A DNA stretch of 6,362 bases from DATCSE01 sp036568605 (lineage in GTDB: Bacteria; Pseudomonadota; Gammaproteobacteria; Burkholderiales; Burkholderiaceae_C), in contig DATCSE010000122.1 of the NCBI GenBank assembly GCA_036568605.1, forward strand, positions 1 through 6,362. The letters are read 5' to 3'. Of this stretch, positions 1 to 6,362 are shown in pieces. The notes beneath the pieces were generated by a model. It searched no databases. It was given only the letters and a program-made list of their open reading frames with translations, and had not been told where the DNA came from. A program made the position numbers and the translations under genes. Each line of letters opens with the position of its first letter. Position 1 is the stretch's first letter.

Positions 1-945
1 GCGGTGGGCTGCACGATGGTGCTCAAGCCTGCCTCCGAGACTCCCCTCACCGCACTGGCGCTGGCCGCACTGTCTGAGGAGGCCGGGATCCCCAAGGGTG
101 TGTTCAACGTGATCACTGGCAAGGCGAGCGTCATCGGCAAAGAGCTGACGTCGAGCCCCGACGTTCGCATGCTCACCTTCACGGGCTCGACCGAGATCGG
201 CGCCAAGCTGATGGCCCAGTGTGCGCCTACCGTAAAGAAGCTCGGTCTCGAGCTCGGCGGCAACGCGCCGTTCATCGTGTTCGACGATGCCGATGTCGAC
301 GCCGCGGTCGAGGGCGCGATCATCAGCAAGTACCGCAACACCGGCCAGACCTGCGTCTGCGCGAACCGCCTGTACGTGCAGCGCGGCGTGCTGAAGGCCT
401 TCAGCGACAAGCTGGTCGCGAAGGTCAAGGCGATGAAGGTCGGCAACGGCGTCGATCCCGGCGTCGTGCAGGGCCCGCTGATCGACATGAAGGCGATCGC
501 GAAGATCGAGGAGCACATTGCCGATGCGCGCAAGAAGGGCGGCGAGGTGCTGACCGGCGGCAAGCGCCATGCGTTGGGCGGGCAGTTCTTCGAGCCCACC
601 GTTTTGGCCGGCGCCACCGCCGACATGCTGGTCGCGAAGGAAGAGACCTTCGGACCGCTCGCGCCGATCTTTGCGTTCGACACCGAGGACGAAGTCATCC
701 AACTCGCGAACGACACCGAGTTCGGCCTCGCGTCGTACTTCTACAGCCGCGACATCGGCCGCGTGATGCGCGTGGCCGAGCAGCTCGAGTCGGGCATGGT
801 GGGCGTCAACACCGGGCTGATCTCGACCGCCGAGGCGCCGTTCGGCGGCGTCAAGCAGTCGGGCCTGGGCCGCGAGGGCTCGAAGTACGGGCTCGATGAG
901 TTCCTGGAGATCAAGTACATCTGCCTCGGGGGCCTGGACAAGTGA
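1..945 (+). CDS. gabD: NAD(P)-dependent succinate-semialdehyde dehydrogenase, GabD type (5' partial)
   Basis: This is the C-terminal 314 codons of an aldehyde dehydrogenase; about 170 N-terminal residues, compared with the roughly 480-residue GabD, lie left of the window. The reading frame is open from base 1, so no start is assigned. Visible landmarks, numbered in the fragment, are the cofactor-binding Lys9 in VLKPAS, the FTGSTEIG cofactor loop, the general-base Glu84 in LELGGNAPF, the nucleophile Cys118 in GQTCVCANR with a second Cys two residues on, and the EETFGPLAP motif around Glu215. The sequence follows E. coli GabD closely through to the end (APFGG, SGLGREGSKYG, EIKY). The enzyme oxidises succinate semialdehyde to succinate in the cytoplasm, the last step of GABA and putrescine breakdown. 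Close relatives act on glutarate semialdehyde, which would suit a lysine/cadaverine pathway, so the exact substrate is less certain than the family. The stop codon overlaps the next gene's start. Confidence 0.93.
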   Translation, partial: AVGCTMVLKPASETPLTALALAALSEEAGIPKGVFNVITGKASVIGKELTSSPDVRMLTFTGSTEIGAKLMAQCAPTVKKLGLELGGNAPFIVFDDADVDAAVEGAIISKYRNTGQTCVCANRLYVQRGVLKAFSDKLVAKVKAMKVGNGVDPGVVQGPLIDMKAIAKIEEHIADARKKGGEVLTGGKRHALGGQFFEPTVLAGATADMLVAKEETFGPLAPIFAFDTEDEVIQLANDTEFGLASYFYSRDIGRVMRVAEQLESGMVGVNTGLISTAEAPFGGVKQSGLGREGSKYGLDEFLEIKYICLGGLDK

Positions 946-1826
946 CGGGCTCGATCCAGGGTGGCGTGACGTTCGGCGTCGCCGGGGTGCAGATGCAGGT
1001 GTCGGCGTTCGAGAGCAACGTCGAACGCATGGGCGCGTACCTGCGCCACATCCGCCAGCGTTTCCCATGGGTGCGCATGGTGCTGTTCTCCGAACTCGCC
1101 GCGCTCGGCCCCAAGCATGCGAAGGCCGAGCCGCTGCCCGGCCCGACCGAGGCGCGCTTGTGCGAACTGGCGCGCGAGACCGGGCTGTGGCTGATCCCGG
1201 GCTCGCTGTTCGAGAAGGTCGAGGGGCTGGCCGGCGAGGTGGTCTACAACACGACGCCGGTGATCAATCCGCACGGCGAGGTGATCGCGCGGTTCCGCAA
1301 GCTGTTCCCGTTCCGGCCCTACGAGAAGGGCGTGGCGGGCGGCAAGGATTTCTGCGTGTTCGACGTGCCCGAGGTCGGCCGCTTCGGCGTCTCGATCTGC
1401 TACGACATGTGGTTCCCCGAGACCACCCGCACGCTGGTCGCGATGGGCGCCGAGGTGATCCTGCACCCGACGATGACCGACACGATAGACCGCGACGTCG
1501 AGCTGTCGATCGCGCGTGCATCGGCGGTGACGAACCAGGTCTATTTCTTCGACATCAATGGCGTGGGCGACGGCGGCGTCGGCCGCTCCATCGTCTGCGA
1601 CCCGTCCGGCTATGTGCTGCACCAGTCCGAGGCCGGCGCCGAGATCGTGCCGGTCGAGGTCGACTTCGCGCGCGTGCGGCGCGAGCGCGAGCGCGGCTTG
1701 CGCAGCAACCTCGGGCAGCCGTTGAAGAGCTTCCGCGACCGCGATGTCGACTTCGACGTCTACCGCCGCGGCAGTCCCCATGCCGATTACCTGCAGACGC
1801 TCGGGCCGCTGGAGAAGCCCGAGTAG
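942..1826 (+). CDS. Carbon-nitrogen hydrolase (nitrilase superfamily amidase), substrate unknown
   Basis: A 294-residue protein of normal length for a single-domain nitrilase-superfamily amidase. The Glu-Lys-Cys catalytic set is present: Glu51 in FSELAALGP, Lys120 in FRKLFPF, and Cys153 in SICYDMWFPE, with the additional conserved Glu128 in YEKG. These enzymes hydrolyse amides or N-carbamoyl groups through a cysteine thioester; there is no signal peptide, so it is cytoplasmic. The start is GTG at 942, giving a GTGA overlap with the gabD stop and suggesting translational coupling. A second in-frame GTG at 966, preceded by an AGGG, would remove 8 residues and still keep the first strand (FGVAGVQMQV). 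The family includes N-carbamoylputrescine amidase (AguB), beta-ureidopropionase, omega-amidase and aliphatic amidases. It does not look like a close AguB, so only the superfamily is assigned. The setting between an aldehyde dehydrogenase and a basic amino acid decarboxylase suggests a role in amine or polyamine-amide breakdown (inference). Confidence 0.9.
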   Translation: MTGSIQGGVTFGVAGVQMQVSAFESNVERMGAYLRHIRQRFPWVRMVLFSELAALGPKHAKAEPLPGPTEARLCELARETGLWLIPGSLFEKVEGLAGEVVYNTTPVINPHGEVIARFRKLFPFRPYEKGVAGGKDFCVFDVPEVGRFGVSICYDMWFPETTRTLVAMGAEVILHPTMTDTIDRDVELSIARASAVTNQVYFFDINGVGDGGVGRSIVCDPSGYVLHQSEAGAEIVPVEVDFARVRRERERGLRSNLGQPLKSFRDRDVDFDVYRRGSPHADYLQTLGPLEKPE

Positions 1827-1865
1827 AAATTCCCCACAACGACGATGAAGCGCCGCTGAGCGCTC

Positions 1866-1871
1866 GAGGAG
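1866..1871 (+). promoter_or_regulatory. Ribosome binding site of the decarboxylase gene
   Basis: GAGGAG ends 5 bases before the ATG at 1877. It decides the start of the decarboxylase, because its reading frame stays open far upstream (back to 896) through the hydrolase gene and open frame alone would not locate the start. The 50-base gap 1827-1876 shows no convincing promoter, consistent with readthrough from upstream. Confidence 0.75.
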
Positions 1872-1876
1872 ACAAC

Positions 1877-4738
1877 ATGACGGAGAACACCACCGCCCCC
1901 GGCCGCAACGCATCGCTGAGCCGACACCGCAGCGTCTGGGAGATGCGCTCCGACAGCTGGATCGGGCTGGTCGACGACCTGAGCCGCCTGGCGATGCTCG
2001 CGCCCGACCACCCGGAGCGCCAGACGCGGCTGGCGCACGTGAACGTGCTGATCGAGTCGCTCGCGCCAATCGAGCACTACTGGGCGTTCCCCGGCGGGCG
2101 CGTGTTCGGCGAACTGCGCACCTGGATCGAACGCGGCGAACTGTCGCGCGCACACCAGGCGGCGCGGCGCATCCACCGCGTGCTGGCCGCGCGGACCTAC
2201 CGTCACGAGTCGAACGCGCTGGAGGGTGACGGCGATCTGCCGTCGCAGATCGAGACCGACAGCGAGCGCCAGGCGCAGCTCGCGCGCCCGTACTTCGAGG
2301 TGCTGATCGTCGACGAGATGTCGGCCAGCGAAGAAGAGGCGCTGCGCCGCCGCGTGCAGCGCAAGCGCGGCCCGGACGACGACTTCATCTTCGACGTGGT
2401 GGTCGTGCCCAGCTTCGAGGACGCGCTGATCGCCACCCTGGTCAACTTCAACCTGCAGGCGGTCGTGATCCGGCACGGGTTCCCGTTCCGCTCGGTCTAC
2501 CACAACGACATGCTGCGGCGCTTCCTCGAGGGGCTGGACCAGGACATCGAGAAGATGCCCGAGTTCGAGCGCGGCCCGCTGCTCGGCCGGCAGATCGCGC
2601 AACTGCGCCCCGAGCTCGATCTGTACCTCGTCACCGATGTCAACGTCGAGGACATCGCGGCGCGCGTCGGCGAGGTCTTCAAGCGCGTGTTCTTCGGCGA
2701 GGAGGACCACATCGAGCTGTACAGCTCGATCATGAAGGGCGTCGGCGAGCGCCATCGCACGCCGTTCTTCAACGCCCTGCGCGACTACGCGAAGCAGCCC
2801 ACCGGCGTGTTCCACGCGCTGCCGCTGGCGCGCGGCAAGTCCATCATGAACTCGAACTGGATCGGCGATCTGGCCGAGTTCTACGGCATGAATCTCTTCA
2901 TGGCCGAAACGTCCGCGACCTCGGGTGGCCTCGATTCGCTGCTCGACCCGGTCGGCCCGCTGAAGCTCGCGCAGGAGTACGCGGCGCGCGCGTTCGGCGC
3001 GAAGCGCACCTACTTCGCGACCAACGGCACCAGCACCTGCAACAAGATCGTCGTGCAGGCACTGGTGCGGCCCGACGACATCGTGCTGGTCGACCGCAAC
3101 TGCCACAAGAGCCACCACTACGGGCTGGTGCTGGCCGGGGCGCAGGTCGCGTACCTCGACTCGTATCCGCTGGACCAGTTCTCGATGTACGGCGCGGTGC
3201 CGATCCGCCACATCAAGCAGACGCTGCTGGACTTCCGCAAGGCCGGCACGCTGGACCGCGTGCGCATGGTGCTGCTGACCAACTGCACCTTCGACGGAAT
3301 CGTCTACGACGTCGAGCGCGTGATGATGGAGTGCCTGGCGATCAAGCCCGATCTGGTGTTCCTGTGGGACGAGGCCTGGTTCGCGTTCGCACGCTGCCAC
3401 CCGATCTACCGGCAGCGCACCGGCATGGCCAGCGCCGCGAAGCTCGCCGAGACGCTGCGGGACCCTGCGTACGCGCAGCGCCATGCCGAATTCAACGCGA
3501 GCTTCGACTGGGGCGACGACGAGCGCATCCTGAACACGCGGCTGCTGCCCGACCCGGCGAAGACGCGGGTGCGTGTCTACGCGACCCATTCGACCCACAA
3601 GACGCTGACCGCGCTGCGCCAGGGCTCGATGATCCACGTGTGGGACCAGGACTTCAAGGACAAGGCCGAGGAGGCCTTCCACGAGGCCTACATGACCCAC
3701 ACGTCGACCTCGCCGAACTACCAGATCCTCGCGTCGCTGGACGTGGGCCGGCGCCAGGTCGAGCTCGAGGGCTACGAGCTGATCCAGCGCCAGCTCGAGC
3801 TCGCGATGAGCCTGCGCGAGCAGGTGCTGAACCACCCGCTGCTGAAGCGCTACTTCCGCTTCCTGCGTGTCGGCGACGTGGTCCCGAAGGAATACCGCGA
3901 ATCAGGTGTCGAGTCCTACTACAACGACGAGACCGGCTGGAACAACCTCGAGGCCGCGTGGCGCACCGACGAGTTCGCGCTGGACCCGACCCGCGCGACC
4001 CTGTCGATCGGCGCGACCGGGCTGGATGGCGACACGTTCAAGAACAAGGAGCTGATGGACAAGTACGGCATCCAGATCAACAAGACCTCGCGCAACACCG
4101 TGCTGTTCATGACCAACATCGGCAGCACGCGCTCGGCGGTGGCCTACCTGATCGAGGTGCTGGTCAAGATCGCGCGCACGGTCGATGCGCGGGTGGCCGA
4201 CATGAGCGCGATCGAGCGCCGCATCCACGAGAAGCGGGTGCGTTCGCTGACGCTGGAGCAGCCACCGCTGCCGGACTTCTCGAGCTTCCACTTCGCGTTC
4301 CGCGGGCGCAGCGTCGAGGGCCGCGCCGAGACGCGCGACGGCGACATCCGCAGCGCGTTCTTCCTGTCGTACGACGATGCGAATTGCGACTACATCACGA
4401 TGGACGAGGCCGCCCAGGCGATCCAGGCGGGGCGCGACGTGGTCTCGGCGCTGTTCGTGATCCCGTACCCGCCGGGCTTCCCGATCCTCGTGCCGGGGCA
4501 GGTGATCAGCGCCGAGATCCTGCAGTTCATGAAGGCGCTGGACGTGCGCGAGATCCACGGCTTCCGTCCCGAGCTGGGCTTCCGCATCTTCAACGACGCC
4601 GCGCTGGCGCGGGTCGGCCAGGCCACGGCGGCGCGCGCGGCGCTTGCGCTGTCGGGCCGCGCGGCGCAGCCGCTCGACCAGGATGCGAGCAAGTCTTCCG
4701 TCGAAGCCGCGTCCACGAAGCCCGCTGTCCAGCCCTGA
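1877..4738 (+). CDS. Large PLP-dependent Orn/Lys/Arg-family amino acid decarboxylase
   Basis: A 953-residue fold-type I PLP enzyme of the bacterial ornithine/lysine/arginine decarboxylase family, which normally removes the alpha-carboxylate of a basic amino acid to give a di- or polyamine. Domain order: an extra, largely helical N-terminal region (about 1-138); a receiver-like wing domain (about 139-270, opening YFEVLIVDEM); the PLP major domain; and a C-terminal domain with IPYPPGFPILVPG at 862-874. Active-site residues line up with E. coli LdcI: Ser386 in TNGTST, ring-stacking His410 in DRNCHKS, Asp498 and Trp501 in DEAW, and the Schiff-base Lys575 in HSTHK. HTSTSPNY at 608-615 is also conserved. 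It exceeds the E. coli enzymes (about 710-755 aa) because of the N-terminal region, an insertion of about 40 residues between Asp498 and Lys575, and an Ala-rich C-terminal tail. The ATG at 1877 follows GAGGAG. Lysine, arginine or ornithine specificity cannot be told from the sequence. It is probably co-transcribed with the ATP-grasp gene 35 bases downstream. Confidence 0.9.
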   Translation: MTENTTAPGRNASLSRHRSVWEMRSDSWIGLVDDLSRLAMLAPDHPERQTRLAHVNVLIESLAPIEHYWAFPGGRVFGELRTWIERGELSRAHQAARRIHRVLAARTYRHESNALEGDGDLPSQIETDSERQAQLARPYFEVLIVDEMSASEEEALRRRVQRKRGPDDDFIFDVVVVPSFEDALIATLVNFNLQAVVIRHGFPFRSVYHNDMLRRFLEGLDQDIEKMPEFERGPLLGRQIAQLRPELDLYLVTDVNVEDIAARVGEVFKRVFFGEEDHIELYSSIMKGVGERHRTPFFNALRDYAKQPTGVFHALPLARGKSIMNSNWIGDLAEFYGMNLFMAETSATSGGLDSLLDPVGPLKLAQEYAARAFGAKRTYFATNGTSTCNKIVVQALVRPDDIVLVDRNCHKSHHYGLVLAGAQVAYLDSYPLDQFSMYGAVPIRHIKQTLLDFRKAGTLDRVRMVLLTNCTFDGIVYDVERVMMECLAIKPDLVFLWDEAWFAFARCHPIYRQRTGMASAAKLAETLRDPAYAQRHAEFNASFDWGDDERILNTRLLPDPAKTRVRVYATHSTHKTLTALRQGSMIHVWDQDFKDKAEEAFHEAYMTHTSTSPNYQILASLDVGRRQVELEGYELIQRQLELAMSLREQVLNHPLLKRYFRFLRVGDVVPKEYRESGVESYYNDETGWNNLEAAWRTDEFALDPTRATLSIGATGLDGDTFKNKELMDKYGIQINKTSRNTVLFMTNIGSTRSAVAYLIEVLVKIARTVDARVADMSAIERRIHEKRVRSLTLEQPPLPDFSSFHFAFRGRSVEGRAETRDGDIRSAFFLSYDDANCDYITMDEAAQAIQAGRDVVSALFVIPYPPGFPILVPGQVISAEILQFMKALDVREIHGFRPELGFRIFNDAALARVGQATAARAALALSGRAAQPLDQDASKSSVEAASTKPAVQP

Positions 4739-4752
4739 ACGCATCGCCACTG

Positions 4753-4765
4753 AAGGAGAGAGGAG
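4753..4765 (+). promoter_or_regulatory. Purine-rich double Shine-Dalgarno of the ATP-grasp gene
   Basis: Two Shine-Dalgarno-like cores lie in tandem: AAGGAG at 4753-4758 and AGGAG at 4761-4765. The second is 8 bases from the ATG at 4774 and is the likely functional one. It fixes the start, since the frame is open upstream to 3331 inside the decarboxylase gene. The signal is strong for this window and suggests efficient independent initiation. The rest of the 35-base gap shows no terminator. Confidence 0.72.
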
Positions 4766-4773
4766 ACACCACC

Positions 4774-6231
4774 ATGTCGAACAAAGTCCAGAACGTTTCC
4801 GATCTGCTGCTGATGTTCCACCGCAACGAGCGGCCGATCTACTTCATCAGCGCGACCAACTTCAACCTGCTCGGCATCGACCGCTGGGTCAACCGCTTCC
4901 GCTACATCAGCTACATCGACTGCTTCGACGGCCGGCATCCGAACGTGTTCGTGCCCAGCGAAGCGCCGCACGACGAGTTCCAGTCGATCGAGGACATCAA
5001 CAACTACCTGCTGCAGCACAAGGAGGTCGTGGACCTGATCGAGCGGCGCGGCGGCAAGCCGGTGGCGACCTTCCTGATGTTCGACGAGAAGACCGAGGCG
5101 CTGGCCCAGGAAATCGGCATGGACGTGTGGTTCCCACCCGCCAAGCTGCGCACCCGCTGCGACAACAAGATGGAGACCGTGCGCATCGGCAACAAGGCCG
5201 GCGTGTACTCGGTGCCGAACGCGCTCGAGAAGGTCAGCAGCTGGAGCCATCTGCTCGAGATCGCCGACCGCCACAAGCTCGGCCATGACCTCGTGATCCA
5301 GAGCGCGTTCGGCGACTCCGGCCACACCACGTTCTTCATCGCAAGCGAAGCCGATTTCGAGAAGCACAAGGACGAGATCGTCAACGACCCCGAAGTGAAG
5401 ATCATGAAGCGCATCAACTGCCGCGGCGCCACGCTGGAAGCGTGCGCCACGCAGTCGGGCACGCTGGTCGGGCCGCTTTTGACCGAGGTCGTCGGCGCGA
5501 AGGAGCTGACGCCGTACAAGGGCGGCTGGTGCGGCAACGAGGTGTTCCCCGGCGCGTTCAGCGAAGGCGTGCGCGCGAAGGCGCGCGAGATGGCCGAGAA
5601 GTTCGGCAACCAGCTGCTGCAGGAGGGCTACCGCGGCTACTTCGACCTGGACTTCCTGATCGACCAGGACTCGGGCGAGGTGTACCTCGGCGAGCTGAAC
5701 CCGCGCATCTGCGGCGCGAGCCCGATGACCAACCACGCCGCGTTCGCGTATGCCGACGCGCCGCTGTTCCTGTTCCACCTGCTGGAGTTCAGCGGCGTGC
5801 CGTTCGATCTGAACGTGCGCGAGATCAACGAGCGCTGGGCGCAGCCGCATTTCATCGACTCGTGGTCGCAGGTCGTCATCAAGTTCACCGAGGACAAGGT
5901 GGACCAGGTCACGCGCGCACCGGCCACCGGCATCTACAAGATGAACGAGGACGGCTCGATCGGCTACCAGCGCTTCGACTACGAGCGCCGCGCGATCGAC
6001 AGCGAGCGCGAGGCGTTCTTCCTGCGCATCACCGGGCCGGGGGACTACCGTTACGAGGGCGCCGACCTGGGCATCCTGATCACGCGCGGCCGCTCGATGG
6101 ACGACAACTTCAAGCTCAACATCCGGGCGCGCGACTGGATCCGCGGCATCAAGCAGCACTACGACGGCAAGCCCATCGTGACGACGCAGCACGAGACGGC
6201 GCCGGAACCGGGCTCGTTCAAGATACTCTGA
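4774..6231 (+). CDS. ATP-grasp domain protein, probable carboxylate-amine ligase
   Basis: A 485-residue protein with an ATP-grasp fold. A pre-ATP-grasp region (about 1-125, including IYFISATNFNLLG) is followed by the nucleotide-binding part: Lys132 in DNKMETVR, the glycine loop VIQSAFGDSGHTTFF (174-188) with Gln176 where many family members have Lys, and the metal-binding segment DLDF (291-294) and GELNPRICG (306-314) with Glu307, Asn309 and Arg311. ATP-grasp enzymes activate a carboxylate as an acyl phosphate and transfer it to a nucleophile, usually an amine. Proteins of this kind are often labelled biotin carboxylase from the shared fold, but no biotin-carrier domain, carboxyltransferase or BCCP gene is present here. 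Beside an amino acid decarboxylase and amide hydrolases, a ligase that conjugates the amine product is the best inference. There is no signal peptide or membrane segment. The C-terminal 130 residues or so (from about 355) were not recognised as a known domain. Both substrates are unknown. Confidence 0.82.
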   Translation: MSNKVQNVSDLLLMFHRNERPIYFISATNFNLLGIDRWVNRFRYISYIDCFDGRHPNVFVPSEAPHDEFQSIEDINNYLLQHKEVVDLIERRGGKPVATFLMFDEKTEALAQEIGMDVWFPPAKLRTRCDNKMETVRIGNKAGVYSVPNALEKVSSWSHLLEIADRHKLGHDLVIQSAFGDSGHTTFFIASEADFEKHKDEIVNDPEVKIMKRINCRGATLEACATQSGTLVGPLLTEVVGAKELTPYKGGWCGNEVFPGAFSEGVRAKAREMAEKFGNQLLQEGYRGYFDLDFLIDQDSGEVYLGELNPRICGASPMTNHAAFAYADAPLFLFHLLEFSGVPFDLNVREINERWAQPHFIDSWSQVVIKFTEDKVDQVTRAPATGIYKMNEDGSIGYQRFDYERRAIDSEREAFFLRITGPGDYRYEGADLGILITRGRSMDDNFKLNIRARDWIRGIKQHYDGKPIVTTQHETAPEPGSFKIL

Positions 6232-6236
6232 CCCGC

Positions 6237-6362
6237 ATGGCGATCGCACGCACGATCACGTTCCAGACCCTGATCGAAGACACGCCCGGCCCGCAGTGGC
6301 AGGCGCAGTTCGAGCAGAGCTGGCCCGGCTATCGCGCGTGGTTCCTGCGCGGCGGCGCGGTC
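6237..6362 (+). CDS. N-terminus of a further operon gene, tentatively C45-type acyltransferase/amide hydrolase (3' partial)
   Basis: ATG at 6237, 5 bases after the ATP-grasp stop, opens a frame that stays open for 42 codons to the window end. The same GC-rich third-position bias continues, supporting a real gene. No clear Shine-Dalgarno is visible in the short spacer, so coupling to the upstream gene is likely. The visible residues include TPGPQWQAQFEQSWPGYRAWFL. This Pro-Gly-Pro-x-Trp, Phe, Trp-Pro-x-Tyr-Arg-x-Trp-Phe-Leu pattern recalls, from memory, the start of a group of proteins related to C45 autoproteolytic acyltransferases/amide hydrolases. The diagnostic N-terminal-nucleophile cysteine lies beyond the window, so the family call is weak; the existence of a coding region is much firmer. 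Confidence 0.6.
   Translation, partial: MAIARTITFQTLIEDTPGPQWQAQFEQSWPGYRAWFLRGGAV

Noticed and set aside
1849..1864. Small inverted repeat AGCGC-cgctga-GCGCT in the gap before the decarboxylase
   Set aside because: The stem is only 5 bp with no T-run, so it is not a terminator. In DNA this GC-rich such short repeats are expected by chance, although it lies just before the ribosome binding site.
896..1876. In-frame upstream extension of the decarboxylase (would give 1280 residues)
   Set aside because: The upstream part is an Arg-rich out-of-frame reading of the amidase gene. The ATG at 1877 with GAGGAG just before it is the credible start.
741..2153. 470-codon open frame on the - strand across the gabD, amidase and decarboxylase junctions
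   Set aside because: It spans three real genes on the opposite strand and reads as an Arg/Ala/Leu-rich shadow without any recognised fold.
1787..3835. 682-codon open frame on the - strand antisense to the decarboxylase
   Set aside because: It mirrors the codon positions of the + strand gene in GC-rich DNA, is rich in Arg, His, Val, Asp and Ala with no recognisable domain, and the sense strand has full PLP-enzyme motifs.
1877..4738. Assigning the decarboxylase specifically as lysine, arginine or ornithine decarboxylase (cadA, adiA or speC)
   Set aside because: The catalytic residues are shared by all three activities and the protein is divergent and enlarged, so no specific symbol can be supported.
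3331..4773. In-frame upstream extension of the ATP-grasp gene (would give 966 residues)
   Set aside because: The added part is a shadow of the decarboxylase gene. ATG 4774 has a strong Shine-Dalgarno and begins the recognisable domain.
4390..6249. 619-codon open frame on the - strand antisense to the ATP-grasp gene
   Set aside because: Low-complexity, His/Arg/Val/Ala-rich translation with no motif; a shadow of the well-supported sense gene.

Overview
The window is GC-rich with strong G/C preference at third codon positions and is almost fully coding on the + strand. Codon style and the GabD sequence suggest a high-GC proteobacterium, most likely a beta-proteobacterium of the Burkholderiales type. 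That placement is an impression from composition and remembered homologues, not a computed assignment. No RNA genes, mobile elements, CRISPR arrays or clear terminators were seen.

Layout: (1) 1-945, the 3' two thirds of a GabD-type succinate-semialdehyde dehydrogenase, cut by the left edge. (2) 942-1826, a nitrilase-superfamily carbon-nitrogen hydrolase that overlaps gabD by 4 bases. (3) 1877-4738, an unusually large (953 aa) PLP-dependent Orn/Lys/Arg-family decarboxylase after a 50-base gap with a good ribosome binding site. (4) 4774-6231, a 485-aa ATP-grasp protein after a 35-base gap. (5) 6237-6362, the first 42 codons of a further gene 5 bases downstream, cut by the right edge; its N-terminus tentatively resembles C45-type (acyltransferase/amide hydrolase) proteins. 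All five genes run the same way with very short spacings, so they look like one operon whose promoter and terminator lie outside the window.

Working together (inference): the decarboxylase would make an amine or polyamine from a basic amino acid. The ATP-grasp enzyme would join a carboxylate to an amine, or otherwise form an ATP-dependent C-N bond. The nitrilase-type amidase, and possibly the C45-like protein, would hydrolyse amide bonds. The aldehyde dehydrogenase would oxidise the resulting semialdehyde to a dicarboxylate that enters central metabolism. The logic is like the E. coli Puu route (gamma-glutamyl-putrescine; ligase, oxidation, amide hydrolysis), but with an ATP-grasp enzyme in place of a glutamine-synthetase-like ligase and with a built-in decarboxylase. 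Substrates cannot be read from the sequence. This uncharacterised combination is the most interesting aspect of the window.
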